A DNA stretch of 64,000 nucleotides from Mangrovimonas yunxiaonensis (GCF_000733475.1 NZ_JPFK01000007.1:678501-742500), one strand, 5' to 3'. Positions 44,849 to 53,846 are shown, counted from the first letter of the stretch. Numbers and translations are program-made. Notes: a model not told the origin generated them from the sequence alone.

Positions 44849-47800
44849 ATGAATCGCCTTAAATTATATCTTTTTCTTTTTGCATGGCCTACTTTTATGC
44901 TCTCCCAAGATGGAAAACAAGTTGCATTTCGCGAACTTACAGTAGAGCAGGGGTTGTCGCAAAATAGTGTGGTAAGCATTGCCCAAGATCATACAGGTTT
45001 TATGTGGTTTGCCACGCAAGACGGGTTAAACAAGTATGATGGCAAACAGTTTAAGCATTTTCCATATCAATTTGAAGATGTGACCCGAAATACTTTTAGC
45101 AAGCTAGGAAAAGTTTATGTCGATAATCATGATAACGTTTGGTTTATCGCCAATTCGGGACGGCTTCATAAGCAAGGCAACGCGCCTGAAACCTTTGAGT
45201 TAGTGAGCAACATTAACAAGGTGAGCGCTGTTTTACAAACCACAAGTAACGATTATTTTATAGGGACGTATGGCTCTGGGTTTTATAAAATACAACATAA
45301 AACCAACGATACCATACAAATTCTTAAGGCAGAGGACAAACACTTGGTTGCTTACGATTTGTATCAGCAAGACGAGAAGGTTTTGGTGGCGACATCAAAT
45401 GGAATACTAGAAATAGGCGCAAACAATACCTATAGGTTTATTGATGTTTCCAAGAACACAAATTTTAGTGCCTTGGCAAAGTCTGCCCAAAATAACAAGC
45501 TATTTCTTGGGAGTTATGGTAAAGGGTTGTTTGTGGCAGATGATGGGACGATGACCTTTAAACCATTTACCGGTTTTAAGCATGCTGCTTTACCAGATGA
45601 TTTAATTATTCAGGATATTTTGGTTGATAGTAGCGGAAAACTATGGATTGCCACTTATGGCGATGGCGCCTATTTGGTCGATTTCAAAAAAGCGAGCATT
45701 CAACATTTTTTAGCCAACAAAACAGATCCCTATGCCTTACATTATAACGATGTGTTAAACCTGTATGAAGATTTTACAGGAATCGTTTGGTTGGGGACAG
45801 ATGGTTCGGGTTTAAGTTATTACGACGAGGATTTGGTGAAATTTAATGTGCTCACCAATAAGCAAACGCCAGGCCATATCAATATAGATTTTGTGCGGGC
45901 TATTGTTGAACATGCAGGAAACGTTTGGTTGGGAACGTCGAATAAAGGCCTTACAAGCATCGATTTTAAAACCAACACCTATAACATACACACAACCAGT
46001 AATTCTACCTTGGCAAGCAATAGGATTATGAGTTTGTGTAACCAGAATGGTAAGTTGTGGGTAGGGCATCAAAATAATGGGCTTCAAAAAATGGTAGGCG
46101 ATGCAGCATTTAAAACTTTTGAAGATACGAAAGGCATGTCGATTTGGAAAATTTACAACGCCTCAAACAACAGGCTGTGGTTGTGTACTTTAAATGGCCT
46201 TATCCTTTTTGATGAAGCACAGGGCGTGGTGAAAAAATATAATTCTGAAAACTCGAACTTAACCTCCGATGCCATTCGTACGGTAGAAGCTGGTGATGAT
46301 GGCCAGCTCTATATTGGCATGGAGTCTGATGGCGTATTTTTATTAAATACCAAAACCGATAGTATTGCGAAGATTGACGCCATTTCAGACCGGATAAAAT
46401 CGCTTTATTACCATGCGGGTGTGCTATGGGTGGGTACCAACGGCAATGGATTAAAATCGTATAACACACGACAAAAAAGCATAAAGCATTTTACCACAAA
46501 CGAGGGGCTGGCTAATAATGTTGTTTATGCTATTTTACCAGGTGCTAAAAACAAACTTTGGTTGAGCTCGAACAAAGGCTTGAGTAAAATAACCATAAAC
46601 ACCGATTTAATAGTTGATATTGAAAACTTTAGTAATTACGATGGTCTGCAAACCAATGAATTTAATACAGGGGCTTACTTTAAAGACGAGAATGGTACCC
46701 TGTATTTTGGTGGGCTGGAAGGGTTAAATTGGTTTAAACCTAGCCAATTGTCTTACAATTCAAATAAGCCAAGAACCGTAATTACAGGCTTCGATATTTT
46801 TGCAAAGCCACACCCCATTGTACAGGACAATGCGTTTTCGGCAAACCAGAATACCATGACGTTTACATTTTCTGGACTGCATTATTCCCAACCCAATAGA
46901 AATAAGTATAAATACCAATTGGTAAATCATGACCCAGAATGGATTTCTTCAGGAAATAATAATACGGCACATTACACCAACCTGCCACCAAATACATATA
47001 CGTTTAAGGTTATTTCTAGTAACTACGATGGGGTTTGGAACAACGTGCCCGCCACCTATACGTTCACGATAAAAAAACCTTGGTTTTTAAGCACATTAGC
47101 CATTATTTGCTATGCCCTATTGGTTTTTGCCCTTAGCATTTGGGTGTATAGGTACTTAAAATGGCGGTGGCACATGAAAATGCAACTGGAGTTTGAGCAT
47201 AAAGAAACCACCCGATTAAAAAAACTAGACGAACTAAAAACCAAACTCTACACCAACATTTCCCATGAGTTTAGAACACCGTTAACATTAATATCGGGGC
47301 CTATTGAAAGCCAGTTAAAAAAGAAGGACTTAAATGCAGTCGACAAAAAGGAACTCTTTTTAGTAAAGCAAAATGCCAATAGGCTATTGAATTTGGTGAA
47401 CCAAATGTTGGATTTATCCATGATAGACTCCGGCCAGCAAAAACTAAAGGTTTCTAAAGGAAACTTAACCATACTGTTAAACCAGTTAATCGAGGCTTTT
47501 CAATACCAAGCAAGGGAAAAGGATATTACTCTAAACGTATTTATAGGCGAATTAAAGCACGTTTGGTTTGACGAGGACATCGTAGAAAAAATTGTCTCAA
47601 ACTTATTGTCTAATGCCATAAAATATGCACCAAAAGGAAGTGAGGTGAGTTTTAGCGTAAGCCAAAACGGCGACGATGTTATTCTCTCGATAATAAATAA
47701 AACCAACCAAGTAACCATAGAGAACCTGAATAATTTGTTTAAGCGGTTTTATCAAGATAATGAAGCCTCAGATGGGGTAGGCGTAGGTTTGGCTTTAGTA

Positions 47801-48742
47801 AAAGAACTTGTTAACCTCTCTAAAGGGACCATCGTTGCCAACAACGTAGGCGATAATAGCTTGCAATTTAGCGTTACCCTGCCTGTAGCCAAAGCGGCGT
47901 TTAATACCGATGAAATTGTACTCGATAATACAAGGGAAAGCGACATACCCCAGCATACCGAAGCTAGCAAAACAAATGGAACGTTACCCAAATTACTTAT
48001 TGTAGAAGACAACGATGACATACGGGAGTTTGTCACGTCGTTATTTAAGCCCACCTATACCATTATTACGGCAAACAACGGACAAGAAGGCGTAGAAAAG
48101 GCCATTGAAAACTTGCCAGATCTTGTTATAAGCGACATAATGATGCCTATAAAAGATGGCATAACCCTTTGCCACGAGATAAAAACCAATACGTTAACCA
48201 GCCACATTCCAGTTGTATTGCTAACGGCCAAAATAGGGGAAGAAAATGAAATTGAAGGTTACAAAACTGGGGCCGATGCCTATATAACAAAACCATTTAG
48301 CAGCGAAAAACTAAAACTTATTGTGGCCAAGCAAATAGAAGCGCGTAATAAGTTAGAATTGTATTATGGGAAAACCCTTAGTATAAACCCAGACTTGGCC
48401 ATTACCACTACAGAAAACGAATTTTTAAAGCAATTACAGCTTGTATTGGAAGCGCATGTAACAGATCCTGAGTTTACCAGCGCAAAGTTTAGCGAACTTA
48501 TGCAAATGAGTAGGACTCAACTGCACAGGAAACTACATGCCATTGTAGGTAAGTCTACTAGCGAAGTAATTAGATCGCAACGTTTAAAGTTGGCTGTAGA
48601 CCTCTTGAAAGCCTCAAGCTGTTCAATCTCAGAAGTTGCCTATCAGGTTGGTTTTAATTCGCCGTCCTACTTTAACAAATGCTTTAAGGAAGCCTATGGG
48701 TGTACCCCAAAAGAGTTTATTGAAAACCGCGTGCCTTTATAA
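44849..48742 (+). CDS. Hybrid two-component system regulator (HTCS)
   Basis: 1297 residues from ATG 44849, which gives a clean signal peptide (MNRLKLYLFLFAWP); the longer frame begins with TTG. A periplasmic sensor of many Reg_prop repeats (propeller blades such as DHTGFMWFATQDGLNKYDG) and a Y_Y_Y domain precedes one membrane helix near 750. Inside: HisKA with His806 in SHEFRTPL, HATPase (VGVGLALVKELV), a receiver domain with Asp1096 in SDIMMP, and an AraC-type DNA-binding domain (ISEVAYQVGFNSPSYFNKCF). HTCS proteins usually activate SusCD polysaccharide loci; none is here. Its likely targets are promoters A-E around it. Confidence 0.93.
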   Translation: MNRLKLYLFLFAWPTFMLSQDGKQVAFRELTVEQGLSQNSVVSIAQDHTGFMWFATQDGLNKYDGKQFKHFPYQFEDVTRNTFSKLGKVYVDNHDNVWFIANSGRLHKQGNAPETFELVSNINKVSAVLQTTSNDYFIGTYGSGFYKIQHKTNDTIQILKAEDKHLVAYDLYQQDEKVLVATSNGILEIGANNTYRFIDVSKNTNFSALAKSAQNNKLFLGSYGKGLFVADDGTMTFKPFTGFKHAALPDDLIIQDILVDSSGKLWIATYGDGAYLVDFKKASIQHFLANKTDPYALHYNDVLNLYEDFTGIVWLGTDGSGLSYYDEDLVKFNVLTNKQTPGHINIDFVRAIVEHAGNVWLGTSNKGLTSIDFKTNTYNIHTTSNSTLASNRIMSLCNQNGKLWVGHQNNGLQKMVGDAAFKTFEDTKGMSIWKIYNASNNRLWLCTLNGLILFDEAQGVVKKYNSENSNLTSDAIRTVEAGDDGQLYIGMESDGVFLLNTKTDSIAKIDAISDRIKSLYYHAGVLWVGTNGNGLKSYNTRQKSIKHFTTNEGLANNVVYAILPGAKNKLWLSSNKGLSKITINTDLIVDIENFSNYDGLQTNEFNTGAYFKDENGTLYFGGLEGLNWFKPSQLSYNSNKPRTVITGFDIFAKPHPIVQDNAFSANQNTMTFTFSGLHYSQPNRNKYKYQLVNHDPEWISSGNNNTAHYTNLPPNTYTFKVISSNYDGVWNNVPATYTFTIKKPWFLSTLAIICYALLVFALSIWVYRYLKWRWHMKMQLEFEHKETTRLKKLDELKTKLYTNISHEFRTPLTLISGPIESQLKKKDLNAVDKKELFLVKQNANRLLNLVNQMLDLSMIDSGQQKLKVSKGNLTILLNQLIEAFQYQAREKDITLNVFIGELKHVWFDEDIVEKIVSNLLSNAIKYAPKGSEVSFSVSQNGDDVILSIINKTNQVTIENLNNLFKRFYQDNEASDGVGVGLALVKELVNLSKGTIVANNVGDNSLQFSVTLPVAKAAFNTDEIVLDNTRESDIPQHTEASKTNGTLPKLLIVEDNDDIREFVTSLFKPTYTIITANNGQEGVEKAIENLPDLVISDIMMPIKDGITLCHEIKTNTLTSHIPVVLLTAKIGEENEIEGYKTGADAYITKPFSSEKLKLIVAKQIEARNKLELYYGKTLSINPDLAITTTENEFLKQLQLVLEAHVTDPEFTSAKFSELMQMSRTQLHRKLHAIVGKSTSEVIRSQRLKLAVDLLKASSCSISEVAYQVGFNSPSYFNKCFKEAYGCTPKEFIENRVPL

Positions 48743-48776
48743 AACCTCCTTTTTACATAGGGATGTTTTAAACAAT

Positions 48777-48841
48777 GTTACATATGTTTTAATGTTGGTT
48801 ACATATGTTTTATACGCCAGTTGTATTTATACGTATCTTTA
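48777..48841 (+). promoter_or_regulatory. Promoter C: tandem 21-bp-spaced boxes plus -7 element
   Basis: GTTACATATGTT at 48777-48788 and again at 48798-48809, 24 bp, then TATCTTTA at 48834-48841. It drives no gene: a terminator follows about 70 bp later. Confidence 0.7.
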
Positions 48842-48846
48842 CATAA

Positions 48847-48948
48847 GAAAACCACAATACACATTATAAAAAAATAAGTGTTTTAAAAAGAAGCTATTAA
48901 TCAGTGTAAAAGGGTGTTGATTTTTTAAAAAATCGGCACCCTTTTTTT
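48847..48948 (+). ncRNA. Candidate ~100-nt RNA between promoter C and a terminator
   Basis: Transcription from promoter C should begin near 48847 and stop at the terminator ending at 48948. No start codon opens a sensible frame. The segment AGCTATTAATCA at 48892-48903 is also found just before the start codons of the genes behind promoters A and B, so it could be a leader that lost its gene, or a regulatory RNA made from one. Confidence 0.4.
48908..48948 (+). terminator. Terminator closing the promoter C transcript
   Basis: AAAAGGGTG/CACCCTTTT outer stem and GATTTTTT/AAAAAATC inner stem form one long hairpin (48908-48945), followed by T to 48948. Confidence 0.85.
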
Positions 48949-49096
48949 ATTGGTTTTTAGGAAGTAAGAAGGTTTGTGCTATGGTTTGCTGATTGTTATA
49001 GCCTTACAAAAAGCCACAAAAATTAAGATTTAATGGTAATTTATTAAATGATATATCGCTTATATTGAGGTGATTACAGCTTCTTTTTAGTCCCAT

Positions 49097-49161
49097 GAAA
49101 CATTTGTGTTATAATTTGGAACATCTGATGAATGTAAGGTGCTTTCTCCTAGCTACATTTA
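49097..49161 (+). promoter_or_regulatory. Promoter E: degenerate tandem boxes plus -7 element
   Basis: GAAACATTTGTG at 49097-49108 and GGAACATCTGAT at 49118-49129 keep the 21-bp spacing; 24 bp on is TACATTTA at 49154-49161. The spacer TTATAATTT resembles that of promoters A and B. It lies upstream of the DUF4412 gene. Confidence 0.55.
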
Positions 49162-49194
49162 CCTCACCTTTTTTAATGGATAAATAGTAATCAA

Positions 49195-49332
49195 GTGGAT
49201 AAGCAAAAAAAAGACAGCTTTAATAGCAATAAGATTTATATGCGTATAGACCATTTAAAGCAAGGAGCGTACGAGCTTAATATTTTGTTAAAGGATAAAG
49301 TCGTAAAAACCATAAATATTATTAAAAAATGA
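49195..49332 (+). pseudogene. Remnant of a T9SS sorting domain before the DUF4412 gene
   Basis: An open frame (GTG 49195 or ATG 49240, stop 49330-49332) encodes VDKQKKDSFNSNKIYMRIDH followed by LKQGAYELNILLKDKVVKTI and NIIKK, the final strands of a type A sorting domain with nothing before it. Its TGA overlaps the ATG of the next gene (ATGA), as in a former operon, so a secreted-protein gene was probably deleted here leaving its last ~45 codons. Confidence 0.6.
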
Positions 49333-50168
49333 AACATCAAGACCTACAAATCAAAAAATGTATTATCACGCTAAGCGTTGGCCTGTTATTTTCGTTTACG
49401 GGACAAGCCCAATTTTTAGAGCGTTTGGCAGACAAGGCCGTTAATTCTGCAGAGCGTACCGTAGAACGAAAAGTTGAACAGAAAAGCAAAAAGGAAACCG
49501 AAAAGGCTTTCGATTCCACATTCAACAGAAAAAAGACCTCGAAGAAAAGGAACAAAAAATCTTCAAAAGGAGCCTCTAGTAAATCGCCAAGAGCGGTTTA
49601 TCAATTTAGCCATAAGTATGTTATGCAGCTGCAGAGCGATTCATATAACACGGCCATAACCTATTATTTGGCCAAAGGAGAATCCTATTTTGGCAGTACC
49701 ATTGCGTCTGCAAGTACCATGACCAACGTTATGGATTTGGAGAAAAAAACCATGTTTGTATATACCGAGGCGGGCAACAGTAAAATGGTAATGAGCACAT
49801 CCTTAGATGTTAACCAAATTATCGCTAACGAAGATAGCCAAAGCGATGCCCATATTGAAAAATCTGGAAAGACAAAAACCATACTGGGGTACCCTTGCGA
49901 AGAATACCTTATTACTTCCAGCAACATGAAAGGCCATGTTTGGGTAACCCAAAGTGCAGACATTAGTTTTCCGCATGAATTTTACAACCTAGCCAATACT
50001 AAACAAACCGCCAACCAGCAATGGATGGCCCAAATAAATGGCCTTGTTCTAGACATGCAGGTTACCGATACTTCAAAAAGAAAACCCGAAACCATAACCA
50101 TGCGCTGTGTGGCTTTAGAAAAGCAGGATATTAAGATAAACTCCAATGACTATAAAAAATTTATGTAG
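49329..50168 (+). CDS. DUF4412-family secreted protein
   Basis: 279 residues. Signal peptide ending near TGQAQ, then a Lys/Glu/Arg-rich helix (ERTVERKVEQKSKKETEKAF), a basic Ser/Lys linker and the beta-rich DUF4412 domain (TMTNVMDLEKKTMFVYTEAG; KTKTILGYPCEEYLITSSN; VWVTQSADISFPHEFYN). Family function unknown; it resembles periplasmic proteins that monitor or bind an outer-membrane partner. Behind promoter E, overlapping a sorting-domain remnant. Confidence 0.82.
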   Translation: MKHQDLQIKKCIITLSVGLLFSFTGQAQFLERLADKAVNSAERTVERKVEQKSKKETEKAFDSTFNRKKTSKKRNKKSSKGASSKSPRAVYQFSHKYVMQLQSDSYNTAITYYLAKGESYFGSTIASASTMTNVMDLEKKTMFVYTEAGNSKMVMSTSLDVNQIIANEDSQSDAHIEKSGKTKTILGYPCEEYLITSSNMKGHVWVTQSADISFPHEFYNLANTKQTANQQWMAQINGLVLDMQVTDTSKRKPETITMRCVALEKQDIKINSNDYKKFM

Positions 50169-50230
50169 GCGCCTCAAGATTTGCGCTAATGTACCCATAC
50201 CAAGAATTATTTAACCCATACTTATTTAAA

Positions 50231-50806
50231 ATGAAAACAATTACCCTTCGTACCCAAATGCTTGGTTTACTAATACTAGTAGTAGCCACCTTATTTTCCT
50301 GTAGCAAGGATGACCATCCGCTTGTAAATAACAACAACAACCCACCCAATAATACCAATCAGGGGTTAAACCATACTTACGATATCGTATTTTCTGGAGG
50401 CAGCATAGATGGCGATGCTTTTTCTGGAGACATTCCAGACAATACAGTTGTGGCTGTTAGGCAACAACAGGACGGTGTAGATCGCCTTACATTAACCTTA
50501 GACGACGAGAACCAATCTAACGAATTAACGATAGCCATCAGTATGATAATGAACGGCAATCAGCCAGCCAACTTTGGTACAGCAAATACCGAAGTAGAGT
50601 CTCTAATGACAATCACCTACAATGATAATATATTGATGGCACAGTCGGGCACGTTAACCATAACCAATTATGGTGAGCATCAATATTATGGATCTACAGT
50701 TCCATATTTTAAGTTAGAGTTTAATGCCGAGATGTTAAACTTTTCTCCCCCATTTACATCGCAAGTTTCGGGGGCTATTCTTGTAAGACCATTAGACGCC
50801 GGTTAA
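50231..50806 (+). CDS. Surface lipoprotein with Asn-rich linker
   Basis: 191 residues from ATG 50231 (an upstream ATG at 50189 adds residues before the signal peptide). Lipobox LFSCSKDD, with Lys-Asp-Asp after the Cys resembling the lipoprotein export signal for surface exposure in Flavobacteria; linker VNNNNNPPNNTNQ; then a beta-rich domain (YDIVFSGGSIDGDAFSGDIP; DRLTLTLDDENQSNEL). The layout matches the lipoproteins at 52826 and 53847, so the three are probable paralogues. Function unknown. Confidence 0.75.
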   Translation: MKTITLRTQMLGLLILVVATLFSCSKDDHPLVNNNNNPPNNTNQGLNHTYDIVFSGGSIDGDAFSGDIPDNTVVAVRQQQDGVDRLTLTLDDENQSNELTIAISMIMNGNQPANFGTANTEVESLMTITYNDNILMAQSGTLTITNYGEHQYYGSTVPYFKLEFNAEMLNFSPPFTSQVSGAILVRPLDAG

Positions 50807-50880
50807 AAAACCATACAAAATTCAACCTTTTAAACATTGTAAACAAAACGTAATTCAACAATAACTTTAAAATAAATATT

Positions 50881-51351
50881 ATGAAAACTACAGTAAGATT
50901 AAAGCACATATTTTTATACATCATGGTGGTATGTTTTATATCGGCATGCTCAGAGGATAATCCTTTGTTAAACCCATATCAAAACAATCCACAAAACAAC
51001 AATAATAACAATAACAACAACAATAATAACAACGAGGAAAATTACACCTTAGCAGATTTGCAGGGGGTTTGGCAGCGTACTGGTGGAAACCATGCTGGAA
51101 ACGAGGGGATGATTATAGAAGTTGTCGATGATACTGGCTTAATTGTAGACCCCGTAACATCTGGTTTTGAGATAGATGATATAAAATGGATGAATATTGT
51201 GGAAAACGATATTAGTGATTTTTCGCATTCCGAATTGGGTAGCGACTATAATTACTACAGTGCTACTATAAATTTTCAATCGGATGATGTTATTTGGATA
51301 TCAGTAGATGCTTTGGGTGCTGGGAGTTATCAAGAATGGACGCGGCAATAA
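50881..51351 (+). CDS. Small lipoprotein with poly-Asn linker
   Basis: 156 residues. Lipobox FISACSED, then a linker containing 13 consecutive Asn encoded by mixed AAC/AAT codons (about 50995-51033), and a small domain beginning YTLADLQGVWQRTGGNHAGN, reminiscent of lipocalin-like family starts (Leu...Gly-Xaa-Trp). Function unknown. It follows the previous lipoprotein by 74 bp. Confidence 0.72.
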   Translation: MKTTVRLKHIFLYIMVVCFISACSEDNPLLNPYQNNPQNNNNNNNNNNNNNEENYTLADLQGVWQRTGGNHAGNEGMIIEVVDDTGLIVDPVTSGFEIDDIKWMNIVENDISDFSHSELGSDYNYYSATINFQSDDVIWISVDALGAGSYQEWTRQ

Positions 51352-51391
51352 CTTAAGTTATTACCTAAAATTTATAAAAACTAAAAACAGA

Positions 51392-51435
51392 CTATACGTG
51401 CCAGTGCTTTATAAATAAAGTGCTGGCACGTATAG
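51392..51435. repeat. 20-bp-arm perfect-looking hairpin
   Basis: CTATACGTGCCAGTGCTTTA (51392-51411) pairs with 51416-51435 with only two G-T type pairs around a 4-base loop. It lies 40 bp after a lipoprotein stop codon. No T run follows directly. Nothing else stands out in the gap 51352-51604. Confidence 0.75.
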
Positions 51436-51604
51436 GTATTGAAAAGAAGCAACCTTTTTTTTAGAAGCCACTAATGCACATCAGCTGTATGCAATTACAC
51501 AGAAAACTAAAAAGCGCTTATAGGATTATCGGTTTCAGAATTCATAAAATAAGAACGGTTAAAAATAGCCGTTTCCCTTCCGAATACCTTTCAATACTCT
51601 GTAA

Positions 51605-52396
51605 ATGAGTAAAATATGCATTGTGTGGACGACTTTTAGGTACAACAACGAGTCGCATCATCCTCACTTTTTTGTTTTGGAAAAAATGCCAGAAGGATAT
51701 GAAGTTTCTAACTCCTTAGAAGAAGTAGTACCATCTTTTCAAAACGGTATGTATTATATTATGGATGGCGATTGAACAAATGCTTTGGCTGCTTTTGGTA
51801 ATTTACCAGCTTGGTACTCTCAAGTTGTAATAATTGGTGGTCCAGGAATGGTTTCTCCAGAAACTTCGGCAGTAGCATCAGCGTATTTAGACCCAGGAAC
51901 CTATGTTATAGAGTGTTACGTGAAATTGCCAGATGGTACTTTTCACACCACATTAGGGATGATAGACCAGATTGTAGTGACCGATGAGGACAACAATCAA
52001 GCAGAGCCACAAGCCGATTTTGAAGTTACAATATCTAGTGCTAACGGTATCACACTTCCATCTAACATCTTACCGGGGCAACGTACATTTGCTGTGCATT
52101 TCCAAGATCAAACGGTTCACGATAATTTTCTAGGTCACGATGTGCATTTGGTAAAATTAGAAGATAATGCCGACCTAACCGAACTGGATGCTTGGATGAA
52201 CTGGGCTGCTCCAGCAGGACTTGCAGGACACGGTCCAGAGGGTGTAACTTTTATAGGTGGTACCCAAGAGGCGCCAGCAGGAACTACAACCTATTTTAGT
52301 GCACTATTAAAACCAGGAACCTATGCGTTGGTGGCAGAAGTGCCAAGTCCAATGTCTAAAGGCATGTTACAAACCTTTACAGTCCCTGCAAACTAA
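51605..52396 (+). pseudogene. Broken paralogue of the cupredoxin-like lipoprotein
   Basis: From 51605 the frame matches the intact protein at 57012 (VWTTFRYNNESHHPHFFVLE; then FQNGMYYIMDGD), is stopped by an in-frame TGA at 51773-51775, and continues in the same frame as TNALAAFGNLPAWYSQVV to 52396 (VPSPMSKGMLQTFTVPAN). The signal peptide, Cys and first ~55 residues are missing. The part after the stop (about 200 residues) is otherwise intact, so the decay looks recent. Confidence 0.85.
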
Positions 52397-52420
52397 AAGA
52401 GTAACAGTTTATTTTATTAA

Positions 52421-52450
52421 AAAGGCTTATCTAATTTAGATAAGCCTTTT
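52421..52450 (+). terminator. Terminator after the broken paralogue
   Basis: A perfect 13-bp stem AAAGGCTTATCTA/TAGATAAGCCTTT with a 3-base loop and four T at the end. Confidence 0.85.
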
Positions 52451-52668
52451 GTTAGTAATATTAGTAAATTAAAAACGATACCCATATTTTTTTAAGTGTC
52501 ATGGAAGTATTTTTTTTAAAGGATGTCAAATTTAGAACTGGTTTAACCAATAAGAGGGGCAATTTAGCGGCTTAATTTTATAAAATGCTTTAACAAACGT
52601 CCCATTCACACCTAATAAACACTTTTGGTTACTTGTAAACACCAGTAAAATAAGGGATTTCAAGGCAT

Positions 52669-52733
52669 GTTACATAAGTGCAACACTTTGTTACATAAGT
52701 GCAATACACTTTTTTACTTTCACAATACATTTA
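52669..52733 (+). promoter_or_regulatory. Promoter D: tandem 21-bp-spaced boxes plus -7 element
   Basis: GTTACATAAGTG at 52669-52680 and again at 52690-52701, 24 bp, then TACATTTA at 52726-52733. It lies ~93 bp upstream of the lipoprotein gene at 52826 and probably drives 52826-54557 as an operon. No other signal was seen in the gap. Confidence 0.75.
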
Positions 52734-52825
52734 ACTATCCAAAACAAGTAAACCACTGTTTATCGGCAAGGAATAAAAAAATGGTCAACAAGCCTATTAT
52801 TCTATAACCTTTAAAAAACATAACC

Positions 52826-53419
52826 ATGAAACGATTTAAACATGTATTAGCCATTTTTTGCGCGTTAACCTTAACTTTTTCTTGTAGTAGTGATGATAGC
52901 GACAGCAATAAAAACCCCAACAACAATAATAACAACAATAATAATAACGGAGGAAATAATTATGCAGATTATACCATTTCTGGTCCCGTATTAAATGGCG
53001 ATTTTTCCATTAATCAGACGAATTCCATCGAAACGGTTGGTGCAACAGGAACCTATTTTTCAGCAGAATTAACAGGAGATGTTGCTGTAATTCAAATTAT
53101 CCTGTTCGACAGTCAAAACGGGGCAAAATTTGCCGTTGTACTACCGGCAGAAACAGGAACTTGGAATTGGGGAGGCGGTGATCTTAATAGTAACGATGTC
53201 TTTATCATAGCCCCAGACGATTTAGGCATTCTTGAAGTAGACCAAGTGTCGACTACCATTTCCGAAATACAAATAAACCCCTCAGGGGGAATTGCCCAAG
53301 GGCTGCAAAGCGCCAAGGGCACATTTTCTGGGACTTTTGTACTTACCTATGATAACAACGGGCAGGAGGAAACCGAAATTCATACGGTAAGTGGTGAGTT
53401 TGAGTTTAGCAACAACTAA
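52826..53419 (+). CDS. Surface lipoprotein with poly-Asn linker
   Basis: 197 residues. Lipobox TFSCSSDDSDSN (export-signal-like Ser-Asp-Asp after Cys), a linker with a run of ~11 Asn, then YADYTISGPVLNGDFSINQT and a beta-rich domain ending HTVSGEFEFSNN. The start of this domain and the SGEFEF end are shared with the lipoprotein at 53847, indicating paralogy. First gene behind promoter D. Function unknown. Confidence 0.78.
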   Translation: MKRFKHVLAIFCALTLTFSCSSDDSDSNKNPNNNNNNNNNNGGNNYADYTISGPVLNGDFSINQTNSIETVGATGTYFSAELTGDVAVIQIILFDSQNGAKFAVVLPAETGTWNWGGGDLNSNDVFIIAPDDLGILEVDQVSTTISEIQINPSGGIAQGLQSAKGTFSGTFVLTYDNNGQEETEIHTVSGEFEFSNN

Positions 53420-53461
53420 TCGGAAAATAAAAACATTAGCAATTAAAACAACCTAAACATT

Positions 53462-53824
53462 ATGGAAACACAAAACCAACCGCCTACCCACCAAAGCACA
53501 GCAGTAGATAACAGTGGGAAAAATATAGCCATTATAGCTTACATTACCGTTATTGGCCTTGTTTTAGCCTTTGTTATGAACCAAGATAAAAAACACCCTT
53601 TAGCACAATACCATATTGTACAAGCCTTAGGGTTGGCGGTAACTGGGCTGTCTTTGGGCATTATAGGCATGCTTCCTATTCTGGGCTGGTTAATTTCAAT
53701 ATTGGGGTCGTTTGCGCTCATCTTTCTATGGATTATGGGACTTATAAATGCCATTAACGAAAACCAAAAACCATTGCCCGTTTTAGGTAAATATTATGAA
53801 AAATGGTTTGCTAGCCTGTTATAA
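53462..53824 (+). CDS. DUF4870/Tic20-like small membrane protein
   Basis: 120 residues. A polar N-terminus (METQNQPPTHQ) is followed by three membrane helices: IAIIAYITVIGLVLAFVMNQ, ALGLAVTGLSLGIIGMLPIL and LGSFALIFLWIMGLINAI. HPLAQYHIVQALGL and NAINENQKPLPVLGKYYEKW are characteristic of DUF4870 (Tic20-like) proteins. No defined function. It sits between two related lipoprotein genes with spacings of 42 and 22 bp, likely one transcript. Confidence 0.82.
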   Translation: METQNQPPTHQSTAVDNSGKNIAIIAYITVIGLVLAFVMNQDKKHPLAQYHIVQALGLAVTGLSLGIIGMLPILGWLISILGSFALIFLWIMGLINAINENQKPLPVLGKYYEKWFASLL

Positions 53825-53846
53825 CATAATTTAAAAAGAAATAACC

